Notes under the pieces: generated by a model
What the model was told of the DNA's origin: nothing
Databases searched by the model: none
The model's input: only the letters and a program-made list of their open reading frames with translations
Shown here: piece after piece, positions 33,064 through 39,297 of the stretch
Position numbering within the stretch: position 1 is the first letter of the stretch
How the letters are laid out: each line of letters begins with the position of its first letter
Program-made: the position numbers and the translations under genes
Source: Halomonas alkaliantarctica
GTDB taxonomy: Bacteria > Pseudomonadota > Gammaproteobacteria > Pseudomonadales > Halomonadaceae
Reading direction: 5' to 3'
Assembly (NCBI RefSeq): GCF_029854215.1
Contig: NZ_CP122961.1
Location: 3,410,001-3,474,000, forward strand
Length of the DNA: 64,000 nt

Positions 33064-33708
33064 TTAAATTTCGTTATTCATTTGATCAACACCTAATCTA
33101 TTTCTTTCTTTAACAACTTCATTGAAGAAGTATATTTTAGTTATATAGATAATCATTATCTTTCTTACAAAAAACCAGCTTGAAACTAAGTAAACAAAAA
33201 TTAGCAATATAAAAAAAAGTAAAGAGACTGCTGAGCTTCTTAATATAAAAAAATAAAACAAATAAAAACAAAGCCCAAGAAACAGCTCTTGAAAGAAGAA
33301 AATATGCTTTATGCTCTTTGAACCTTCCTGGGATTTTTTTTTCCATTTATGCAGATCTAAAACACTTGACTTAGTTACTATAGCTTGCTGAACCTTCTCA
33401 ACTAAAGCGTCAGTAAATTTATGTTCTCTTTTAGCGAAATTTTCAAGCACAGCCTTATTAATCATCGGTATTATAAAAAAAGCCAATACAAACGATATAG
33501 CAGCTATGAGAAAAGAGCCCTCTAAAAACTCGCTTTTAATAAAATCATACACTTTACTAACGGAAGCGCTTAAAAAGTCACTAAGTAGAAAATCAAAGAC
33601 CTTTTCTGATGTTCCAAAAATTAGCAGTGAAAAAACCACAAGTCTGCTAAGCCTTATGAATTTTATAAGGCTACCGTACAATCTTAGAACTATAGCTTCA
33701 GGTAACAT
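33064..33708 (-). CDS. A+T-rich membrane protein of unknown function (prophage cargo)
   Basis: A 214-residue protein I do not recognise. It has hydrophobic segments at about residues 21-32, 65-84, 137-156 and 159-182, with a charged central part (residues 85-135) rich in Lys and Glu, so probably 3-4 helices and a cytoplasmic loop. Its ATG directly follows the stop of the 289-aa gene with no spacer, indicating coupling. Base composition is far lower in G+C than both host and phage structural genes (16 G/C in the 60 bases 33181-33240). Being on the lysogeny side suggests a function in the host, such as superinfection exclusion or phage defence; this is inference only. Confidence 0.75.
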   Translation of the reverse strand: MLPEAIVLRLYGSLIKFIRLSRLVVFSLLIFGTSEKVFDFLLSDFLSASVSKVYDFIKSEFLEGSFLIAAISFVLAFFIIPMINKAVLENFAKREHKFTDALVEKVQQAIVTKSSVLDLHKWKKKSQEGSKSIKHIFFFQELFLGLCFYLFYFFILRSSAVSLLFFILLIFVYLVSSWFFVRKIMIIYITKIYFFNEVVKERNRLGVDQMNNEI

Positions 33709-34578
33709 TTAATAAAGCCTAATGAATATTAGGTCTCCCCTCATGGTATCGTACGCCCCATTCCGAGAAACTGGACTGGCTAGAAAGCTAAAATCATTCT
33801 CTAAATTAAATGATTTTAACTTATTTGCATCTTCATCGTTAAGTATATAAAGGTTTCTTTCTTGCCCAGTCGAAGCACTGGTATATTTGGCATAATATCT
33901 GTATGGGCCAGTATTGCTTTTTCTTCCCAAGCCATCAATGGAACCATAGCAAATTACTGGCTCTTCCACCATTGTTCTCTCAACTATTGAGTTAAATCTT
34001 TTAGCTATTCTTTTATCAAACGTATATTTAAAGGTTTCTGCACCGTCATAAATTGCTATATCAACAGCTTGTCCATCTTCTCTAGTAACTGGATAAACTG
34101 CCTTGTTCATATCTCTTAAAAATTTACCTTGAGCATCACTTCTGTTAAATCCAGGAGTTCCATCTGCTAGCATCTCCTCAGAAATTAAATCTAAACCACC
34201 TTCACCTTCCAGCTGCTTAAGCACTGCAACCCTTTCACCAAGAGTAAGATGTAATTCCTCCGAAAATTCAGCTGCAGCTTTTTCATAAGGTTCTTTCATA
34301 AAATCAACGTACGTTTTTTTTATCTTGCTGCCCAAAACACCTAACAAGGGGACTTCAAAAGATCCCTCGACAAATGCACTTACATATAAGTCTGTTTCAA
34401 ACTGCCTTTCATGGCTAAGTTTAGAATTTTTTAAGATTCTTCCTTCATGAGTATATATTGATAATTTATCTAAGCTACGCTGAAAGCTTTGTAAAGACGG
34501 TACTAGTTGCCTTACTAATACAGTGTGATCATTAGGTGTATTTTCATTGTAATACCTAATAGTTATTACTTTTTTCAT
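33709..34578 (-). CDS. Unknown 289-aa protein (prophage cargo)
   Basis: A soluble-looking protein of 289 residues, no signal peptide or membrane helix. The N-terminal third (RYYNENTPNDHTVLVRQL, then SLQSFQRSLDKLSIY) looks like a mixed alpha/beta fold; a helical middle part with many Glu and Lys (about residues 85-120) follows; the C-terminal third is beta-rich (TFKYTFDKRIAKRFN, PVICYGSIDGLGRKS, LIFIRLY). I cannot assign a family. AGGG lies before the start. It is 65 bp downstream of the XRE repressor gene, same strand, and directly abuts the membrane-protein gene, so the two are likely one functional unit. Strongly A+T-rich, like its partner. Confidence 0.75.
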   Translation of the reverse strand: MKKVITIRYYNENTPNDHTVLVRQLVPSLQSFQRSLDKLSIYTHEGRILKNSKLSHERQFETDLYVSAFVEGSFEVPLLGVLGSKIKKTYVDFMKEPYEKAAAEFSEELHLTLGERVAVLKQLEGEGGLDLISEEMLADGTPGFNRSDAQGKFLRDMNKAVYPVTREDGQAVDIAIYDGAETFKYTFDKRIAKRFNSIVERTMVEEPVICYGSIDGLGRKSNTGPYRYYAKYTSASTGQERNLYILNDEDANKLKSFNLENDFSFLASPVSRNGAYDTMRGDLIFIRLY

Positions 34579-34643
34579 TTGATACCCTGCTTTTTATCCA
34601 CAATGCCTTCCCCCTGGATACCATCTATCCACAACCCGTTGTG

Positions 34644-34928
34644 CTAGTTGGTATCCGTCCCTGTTTGCTTCAATTCGCGGCGCGCCCTCTCTATGTCGGG
34701 GCTTATTTGTCCGCACGCTTCATCTGTCTGATCGGTCATCAACCAAAGTGTGTACTTGGTAAACGCCTTGCTCACTTCAGCTAATAGTTTCCCAGACGGC
34801 CCGCTGCGCCCCATCTCAATATTGATCAGGGTCTGCTTAGGCACGTCGATTAGGTCGCAGAAGGCTTGGCGTCCCATCCCCTCCGCTTCACGAATTTCTC
34901 GTACTTTTTTGCCAAGTTCGCTTGACAT
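34644..34928 (-). CDS. XRE-family repressor, probable lysogeny regulator
   Basis: A 94-residue protein whose first 60 residues form an XRE helix-turn-helix: GKKVREIREAEGMGRQAF, then DVPKQTLINIEMGRSGPS. This is like the RstR-type repressors of filamentous phages in size and position, divergent from the phage early genes. The C-terminal tail is charged and probably serves dimerisation. The ribosome site is weak. It likely represses the plus-strand promoter in the 34929-35039 region, where inverted and direct repeats lie, and cotranscribes the two cargo genes. Confidence 0.8.
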   Translation of the reverse strand: MSSELGKKVREIREAEGMGRQAFCDLIDVPKQTLINIEMGRSGPSGKLLAEVSKAFTKYTLWLMTDQTDEACGQISPDIERARRELKQTGTDTN

Positions 34929-35039
34929 ATATTTATTTCTGCCTATATTCGGATATAGATACTGTATTCAAATCTAGATACAATCTGAACATCTGCTGAT
35001 TTGAAGATACCACAACATGCCACAGCGAGCAGGTACAGC
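34929..35039. promoter_or_regulatory. Divergent control region of the prophage with operator-like repeats
   Basis: Between the repressor and the first plus-strand gene lie a palindrome CTATATTCGGATATAG (34943-34958) and two copies of TAGATAC at 34956-34962 and 34975-34981, 19 bp apart (about two helical turns), plus an inverted GTATT at 34964-34968. The region is A+T-rich and must hold both promoters. These are good candidates for repressor operators. Confidence 0.6.
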
Positions 35040-35249
35040 ATGGAAACGAGCAACACGCCCCACGTCCCCGCACCTCAAGTGCCCGTTATGACGATAGAGC
35101 GTTTCTCCGAGCTAACTGGCCTTACCCCCGACACCGTGCGGGGCCAGCTTAACCAGGGGAATCTCCCGCTTATCAAAGTGGGTCGTCGTCGCCTCGTTAA
35201 TGTCGCGCTCTTTACCGCTGAGTGCCTTCAATCGGAGGACTGGCACTAA
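35040..35249 (+). CDS. Small HTH protein (excisionase/AlpA-like)
   Basis: A 69-residue protein. After a Pro-rich start, residues 17 onward (MTIERFSELTGLTPDTVRGQ, then LPLIKVGRRRLVNVALF) form a winged-helix MerR/excisionase-type DNA-binding domain as seen in Xis, AlpA and in early regulators of Pf-like phages. ATG at 35040 is chosen over TTG at 35001. First gene of the plus-strand operon and divergent from the repressor. It may direct excision or activate the phage genes. Its TAA overlaps the next ATG by one base. Confidence 0.7.
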   Translation: METSNTPHVPAPQVPVMTIERFSELTGLTPDTVRGQLNQGNLPLIKVGRRRLVNVALFTAECLQSEDWH

Positions 35250-35917
35250 TGACCGCTTTTGCTCCTATCGCCACGCTCGCGGCTCCCTGCACGCTGCTAG
35301 AGTCCGATGACCTCACCATCGCGTACCAAAAGCTCTTATTCGATGATGAAAGCGCCCCTGGTGGCGTCTACCTGCATCATCACATTGTTGCCGCTGGCGG
35401 CTTCTTCTTCATTGATGTACCCGCCGCTCACATGCTCGCCCTAGACCTGGATGACAGCACCATTATCCGCCTGTCCGACACCGACCACTGCGAGCGTTAC
35501 GGGATCTCTTTCAAGCATTACCACCACGCCCTGGCCTACCTCGCCAAGCACTACGGTCTCGCCCAGGCCACAGACCGCGCCTCTACATCTACCGACGCCT
35601 CCCCTTGTTCCTCGGTGATTGTGGTACCGGCGCATCTATCCACACCCCCACGGCTAACGCGCCAACCGTTATCCACAACGGCCTTTAGCCCCAACGGAGT
35701 TATGCACATGAGTAAAAAACAGCCAATCCGCGTCTTTCTCGATCCGGAAACCCACAGCCGCCACCTCATTCAGGCGGGCACCAACGGCCTGACCTCCTCG
35801 GCCCTGTCGGAACGCCTGATTGAATACGGCCTAGCGCAACTGGAGAGCGGCGACAAAGCACCGCTGGAAGCCCTTTCCCGTGCCGCCTCCCCCGCTCCCC
35901 ACAGCAACGAGGCCTGA
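35249..35917 (+). CDS. Unknown prophage protein with a C-terminal ribbon-helix-helix-like segment
   Basis: A 222-residue reading frame starting at 35249, with GGAGG 11 bp upstream and a 1-base overlap with the previous stop. The first 110 residues (LYQK-type segment AYQKLLFDDESAPGGVYLHH, FFFIDVPAAHMLALDLDD) are unfamiliar; a Ser/Thr/Pro-rich linker follows; the last 70 residues resemble a ribbon-helix-helix/CopG-like DNA-binding unit (QPIRVFLDPETHSRHLI). A strong internal ribosome site before Met at 35708 could produce that unit alone. Function unknown; an early regulatory or replication-accessory role fits the location. Confidence 0.6.
   Translation: MTAFAPIATLAAPCTLLESDDLTIAYQKLLFDDESAPGGVYLHHHIVAAGGFFFIDVPAAHMLALDLDDSTIIRLSDTDHCERYGISFKHYHHALAYLAKHYGLAQATDRASTSTDASPCSSVIVVPAHLSTPPRLTRQPLSTTAFSPNGVMHMSKKQPIRVFLDPETHSRHLIQAGTNGLTSSALSERLIEYGLAQLESGDKAPLEALSRAASPAPHSNEA
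35708..35917 (+). CDS. Possible nested product: short RHH-like protein
   Basis: In-frame internal start within the 222-aa gene. GGAG at 35696-35699 is exactly 8 bp from ATG at 35708, better than the site of the full-length gene. The product would be 69 residues, MSKKQPIRVFLDPETHSRHL and onward, the size of a free-standing CopG-like regulator. It may be made in addition to, or instead of, the long form, as with gene X inside gene II of Ff phages. Confidence 0.45.
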   Translation: MSKKQPIRVFLDPETHSRHLIQAGTNGLTSSALSERLIEYGLAQLESGDKAPLEALSRAASPAPHSNEA

Positions 35918-35921
35918 TCCT

Positions 35922-36275
35922 GTGCCCCCTGCCCGTCATCCGTCGCCCTTCGGTCGCACGGCGTACTTAGCCCGCCCCGGCGCGGCTGTCATACCCGAGG
36001 CACGAGCGGTTGACAGCCGTGACGGGGTGGGCTGCCGTGCAGAAAGACCGAAGGGCCACGGAGGGCGGGTTGGGGCACCCCCCTGCCTCGATTCCCGAGC
36101 TCTGAGGGAGCGGGGCCAGCGGTGCCTCCACGGCAGGGACTATGCACGCGCCGCCACCTACTACGCCCAGGCCGAATACCTGGCACTAGTACAAAACGGC
36201 GTGACACCTGAAACCACTGAGCTATCCATTCTCGCGGACTACTGCTTAACCCAAGCCGCCAGAACCCAACGCTAA
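35922..36275 (+). CDS. Doubtful ORF overlapping a large hairpin
   Basis: A 117-codon frame from GTG at 35922. Its first half runs through the 140-nt hairpin and gives a Pro/Arg/Gly-rich sequence of no known kind. Its last 55 residues (ALRERGQRCLHGRDYARAAT, then YYAQAEYLAL) look like a helical, TPR-like protein, so a shorter gene beginning near 36100 or a readthrough frame is possible. The stop lies 18 bp before the ssDNA-binding-protein start. I would treat only the C-terminal half as probably coding. Confidence 0.35.
   Translation: MPPARHPSPFGRTAYLARPGAAVIPEARAVDSRDGVGCRAERPKGHGGRVGAPPCLDSRALRERGQRCLHGRDYARAATYYAQAEYLALVQNGVTPETTELSILADYCLTQAARTQR
35931..36070 (+). other. 140-nt nested hairpin, candidate packaging signal or replication origin
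   Basis: Successive paired arms: 35931-35945 with 36056-36070 (imperfect), 35946-35955 with 36046-36055 (10 bp, CCCTTCGGTC), 35956-35962 with 36034-36040 (7 bp), 35969-35979 with 36023-36033 (11 bp, one G-T), and 35983-35991 with 36011-36019 (9 bp, CGGCTGTCA), with a 19-nt loop and small bulges. In single-stranded virion DNA this would fold as one long rod. Filamentous phages carry such structures as packaging signals and strand origins. Confidence 0.7.
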
Positions 36276-36293
36276 CGAAAAGGAACCATCACC

Positions 36294-36626
36294 ATGATCA
36301 ACACCATTCAAGCCCACGTTATCGGTGCCTCTCGCTACAAGATGGATAACGGCGTCCAGGGCGCCAAAATTTCCATCATGCAGGCTGCCTCTGCCGAGAA
36401 CGAAAACGCTATCGGCAATCAGGTCAGCGTCATGACAGCGCCCTATGACATTTTCGACCAGCTCCACGCCGCTGCCCCGCACATGCCCTGTGCCATGGAA
36501 CTGGATATAGAACTCCGCACCTCCTCCGCTGCGGCCGGTGGCAAAACCGTGCTTCACGTCATCGCCGCCCGCAAACCCAACGCTACCGGTAGCCAGCAAC
36601 AAGCTACCGCCAGCGACAAAAAATAG
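36294..36626 (+). CDS. Probable ssDNA-binding protein (pV-like)
   Basis: A 110-residue protein placed just before the small coat genes, where filamentous phages encode their ssDNA-binding protein. It is beta-rich (IQAHVIGASRYKMDNG, KTVLHVIAARKP) with a low-complexity Gln/Ala/Thr/Lys tail. The pattern resembles small inovirus proteins of this position that coat the viral single strand before extrusion. AAGGA precedes the start at good spacing. The assignment rests on size and position more than on a clear motif. Confidence 0.6.
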   Translation: MINTIQAHVIGASRYKMDNGVQGAKISIMQAASAENENAIGNQVSVMTAPYDIFDQLHAAAPHMPCAMELDIELRTSSAAAGGKTVLHVIAARKPNATGSQQQATASDKK

Positions 36627-36637
36627 GATTTTGAGCC

Positions 36638-36736
36638 ATGGACACAACAGAAATTAGCGGTCTGTGGCTCCTGGTTTATTGCGTCGGCCTCGTCCTCGCC
36701 TTCGGGATCGGCGCGATAAATGGGGGCCAACGATGA
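36638..36736 (+). CDS. Tiny membrane protein, minor coat candidate
   Basis: A 32-residue gene: MDTTEISGLWLLVYCVGLVL, then AFGIGAINGGQR. A short acidic start, one membrane helix and a basic end is the layout of pVII/pIX-type tip proteins. The stop overlaps the next start as ATGA. Its place between the ssDNA-binding gene and pVIII is the classical position of genes VII and IX. Confidence 0.75.
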   Translation: MDTTEISGLWLLVYCVGLVLAFGIGAINGGQR

Positions 36737-36849
36737 ACGATCCGAGCCTTACGTTTGTTGTTGGCACCCTTTTCACGTCCTACGCCGTCGGTTGGGCGTT
36801 TGGACACATCATCTTGACCCTTAAACGCTTTATGGAGTCTGTCTCATGA
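36733..36849 (+). CDS. Tiny membrane protein, second minor coat candidate
   Basis: A 38-residue gene beginning MNDPSLTFVVGTLFTSYAVG, with a single helix followed by a charged end (LKRFMESVS). It overlaps both neighbours by ATGA, so three small virion genes are translated as one chain. It matches the pVII/pIX pair expected in front of the major coat gene. Too short for homology claims. Confidence 0.75.
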   Translation: MNDPSLTFVVGTLFTSYAVGWAFGHIILTLKRFMESVS

Positions 36850-37106
36850 AACTTAAAACCATCGCACAACACGTAAAACAAGCCGCTACCACCACACGCG
36901 GCAAAGTCGCTGGCGGTGCTGCTCTCGTCATGAGTTCTGCTACCGCTCTTGCGCAAACTGCCCCCGCCGGTGCAGAAGCAGCTTTCAGCGAGGTTCAATC
37001 TCAAGGGGCTGATATGGCGGGTTACGCATGGCCTGTCGTTGCTTCCATCACCGCCGCCTTAATCGGCATCAAGCTGTTTAAGAAGTTTGCTAACCGCGCC
37101 TCTTAA
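36846..37106 (+). CDS. Major coat protein (pVIII-like)
   Basis: An 86-residue preprotein. The long signal peptide ends at ATALA (cleavage about residue 36/37), leaving a 50-residue mature protein: an acidic amphipathic N-terminus with GAEAAFSEVQ, a membrane helix AWPVVASITAALIGIKLF, and a basic tail KKFANRAS. This is the canonical pVIII design; the tail binds DNA inside the virion. A strong terminator directly follows, as after gene VIII in Ff phages, which explains high coat expression. Confidence 0.92.
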   Translation: MKLKTIAQHVKQAATTTRGKVAGGAALVMSSATALAQTAPAGAEAAFSEVQSQGADMAGYAWPVVASITAALIGIKLFKKFANRAS

Positions 37107-37128
37107 TACCGCTAAGCAAGGGACAACC

Positions 37129-37151
37129 AAGGGGCGGAAACGCCCCTTTTT
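37129..37151 (+). terminator. Terminator after the major coat gene
   Basis: Stem AAGGGGCG / CGCCCCTT with a GAAA tetraloop and T run. Its place between pVIII and pIII is the same as the central terminator of Ff phages. Confidence 0.92.
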
Positions 37152-37167
37152 ATATAGCGAGGGCAAC

Positions 37168-38946
37168 ATGATTAAAAAAGCCGTTTTACCACTGCTCTTA
37201 GCGCCTTTTTTAATGGTGTTTTCTATTTTTTCTTATGCTCAAGCAACTGGCGCTTATTATTATGATGGTAGTCAGGGGTATAGCTCACCTACAGCTTTTT
37301 GCGCTGCTAACAAACCAAACGACACTGATACTGTAACTAGCGGAAGTGGTGTTAAGTTTAATAGATCAGATAGGTTTATCTGTGTAGGTTCAGTAAGACA
37401 TGCTGCTAATCAAGGTGATTATGCAGGCGAGCTTATTACTAACGACTCTGTTTACGCTCAAGGTTATGTCGGCACTTGTACTTCTGCTAAACCTTCCTGC
37501 AATTTAGATAATGAATTTAATGAAGCTGTTAAGCAAAATCCTAATTTAATGCCCAAACTGTCAGATGAAGAGTGCCAGACTCAAAATTCCGGTACTTATT
37601 CAGGTTCAGCATCAGCAGCTAATTATCTTGCTGCTGGTGGTGCAGTTAAAACTGCGGGCGGTGCTTGTTCTGTTTCCGGTACCGGTGGTGTTGTTGCTTG
37701 TGGCGGTACTGATGACAATGTTTCTTGTTCTGTTCCTATTCAAGCTTCCTCTACAGGTGAATACGGCGAGTACGTCGAGGGTGAATACATCGCGTCGCTA
37801 GGCGATGGTGGCACTTTCTCTGTTGTTGACTTTAATACCCCCGAGTATCTAAACGAGCTCCCTGGCGGCTGCTCTGACCCGTCTAGCTGCGTCACCATTG
37901 GCGATACCTCTTATTTAGTCGATTGGGATTCCGCGCCTGATTACTTCTCCTATGTCGACTCCAGTGGAACCACCCATTCCAAACCGTCTTCCGGTGGCGG
38001 CGGCGGTGGTGGTGACAATGGCGGTGGTGATGACAATGGCGGTGGTGATCCTACCGACCCCACAGACCCCACCGACCCCACTGACCCAGGCGGTGACGAT
38101 GGTGGTGATTCAGGCGGTAGCGGTGGCGGGGATGATTCCGATGATGACAACGACAATGGCGGTGGCTCTGGTGGCGGTTCCACCGTACCGGATTTTGAGT
38201 TTGATGAATCCGGCATCATTGAAGCGATTGGCTCCGCTGGCCAGTCCAACCGAAACGCCATTAACGCCCTCTCCAACGATGTAACGGGTGCCATCAGTAA
38301 CCAGACCGATGACCTCAATACCGCCACTACTGCACAAACCGATTCCATCAATAGTTCGCTAGATGATCAGACCGACGACCTTACCAGTGCCATTGACGGC
38401 CAGACGGGAACCCTAACCGATTCACTTGATGCCCTGGGCACCACCTTCACCGAGGCGCTCAAGGGCTTAGGTCTCGGGAGTGTGGGTGACGATACGGGCG
38501 ACGGTGAAGGTGATGGCGAGGGAGAAGGTGAAGACGGTGAAGGCGATGGCCTGTTAGGCGGCATTTCCAAACTGCTCAACCGCATGGTCAATAAACTCGC
38601 CTCCCGCTTTACCGAAGACCTTGGCGACGGTGACGACCTGTTTGACTCGTCCGGTCTGGATGAAACCCTCGACGGGGTGACCGAGCAAGAGCAGCAATAC
38701 ACCGGCGAAGTAAATGCCCTCATGGATGAGATCGGCGACGGTGCCACCTCCGGCATTGCCGATCAGATTACCTCCCGCCTTCCCTCGCTACCGTCCGGTG
38801 GCTGCGTCCCCCTCCAGTTCGGCCCCATGGAAATCTCCTGCCAAGCGTTTAACACCATCAAGCTCTGGCTGACCTGGATTATCTATTTCTGGACGGTCGT
38901 CAGCATCGTCGACACCTTCTTTCGCTCTGAACAGAGGACGGCATAA
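37168..38946 (+). CDS. Adsorption protein (pIII-like)
   Basis: A 592-residue minor coat protein. Signal peptide about 1-25 (ending SYAQA), a Cys-containing N-terminal domain (26-270), a Gly/Asp/Pro linker with repeated TDP units (about 274-341), a helical region with repeated Q-T-D-x-L units (about 379-421), an acidic Gly/Glu/Asp stretch (about 438-465), then a C-terminal domain ending in a membrane anchor (LWLTWIIYFWTVVSIVDTFF) and a basic tail. This is the pIII plan: receptor-binding head, flexible linker, anchor. The 5' part is A+T-rich and the 3' part G+C-rich, suggesting that the receptor-binding head was exchanged by recombination. The anchor half keeps host-like composition. Confidence 0.85.
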   Translation: MIKKAVLPLLLAPFLMVFSIFSYAQATGAYYYDGSQGYSSPTAFCAANKPNDTDTVTSGSGVKFNRSDRFICVGSVRHAANQGDYAGELITNDSVYAQGYVGTCTSAKPSCNLDNEFNEAVKQNPNLMPKLSDEECQTQNSGTYSGSASAANYLAAGGAVKTAGGACSVSGTGGVVACGGTDDNVSCSVPIQASSTGEYGEYVEGEYIASLGDGGTFSVVDFNTPEYLNELPGGCSDPSSCVTIGDTSYLVDWDSAPDYFSYVDSSGTTHSKPSSGGGGGGGDNGGGDDNGGGDPTDPTDPTDPTDPGGDDGGDSGGSGGGDDSDDDNDNGGGSGGGSTVPDFEFDESGIIEAIGSAGQSNRNAINALSNDVTGAISNQTDDLNTATTAQTDSINSSLDDQTDDLTSAIDGQTGTLTDSLDALGTTFTEALKGLGLGSVGDDTGDGEGDGEGEGEDGEGDGLLGGISKLLNRMVNKLASRFTEDLGDGDDLFDSSGLDETLDGVTEQEQQYTGEVNALMDEIGDGATSGIADQITSRLPSLPSGGCVPLQFGPMEISCQAFNTIKLWLTWIIYFWTVVSIVDTFFRSEQRTA

Positions 38947-39297
38947 ATGGCACTTCCTGCACTGCTCGGCATGGGCGCCCTCATCAGCTTTTTCACGCGC
39001 ATTGTGGAATGGTTTGTTACCCGTATTGCCTCCCGTTTTACGAGCCGGTTGGCGGGCATGCTGGTATGGACAACGCTCTATATCACGCTCCTGGTGGCGC
39101 TCGCCTCGACCTTTGCCATGATCATCAACGGTATTAGCGCCTCACTCCCTTCCGATCTCGCTAACGGTATGGGTGCCGTGAAACCTAACAACCTTGAAGC
39201 CTGTATTGCAGCCATCTACAGCAGCAAAGTGGCCATGTGGGTCTTCCAGCAGAAAAAACAGTTGATCGACTGGGAGCAAGGGAGGCCCGTTCTCTAA
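38947..39297 (+). CDS. pVI-like minor coat protein
   Basis: A 116-residue membrane protein starting directly after the pIII stop. It has hydrophobic segments at the N-terminus (ALPALLGMGALISFFTRIVEW) and centre (MLVWTTLYITLLVALASTFA) and a conserved-looking end with KPNNLEACIAAI. Proteins of this size between pIII and Zot are the pVI equivalents (the DUF2523 type in Pf-like phages), joining pIII to the virion end. The stop overlaps the Zot start by one base (TAATG). Confidence 0.78.
   Translation: MALPALLGMGALISFFTRIVEWFVTRIASRFTSRLAGMLVWTTLYITLLVALASTFAMIINGISASLPSDLANGMGAVKPNNLEACIAAIYSSKVAMWVFQQKKQLIDWEQGRPVL

Noticed and set aside
38041..38100. Short tandem repeats (ACCGACCCC type) as a possible CRISPR or phase-variable tract
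   Set aside because: They code in frame for the TDP linker of pIII, the units are not separated by unique spacers, and no CRISPR array is seen anywhere in the window.
37950..38756. Long minus-strand reading frames opposite the pIII gene
   Set aside because: They are the complement of the Gly/Asp/TDP repeats and give Pro/Ser-only proteins with no ribosome site.
39237..39296. N-terminal extension of the Zot gene
   Set aside because: It overlaps pVI in another frame; ATG at 39297 with TAATG coupling gives the exact Zot N-terminus.
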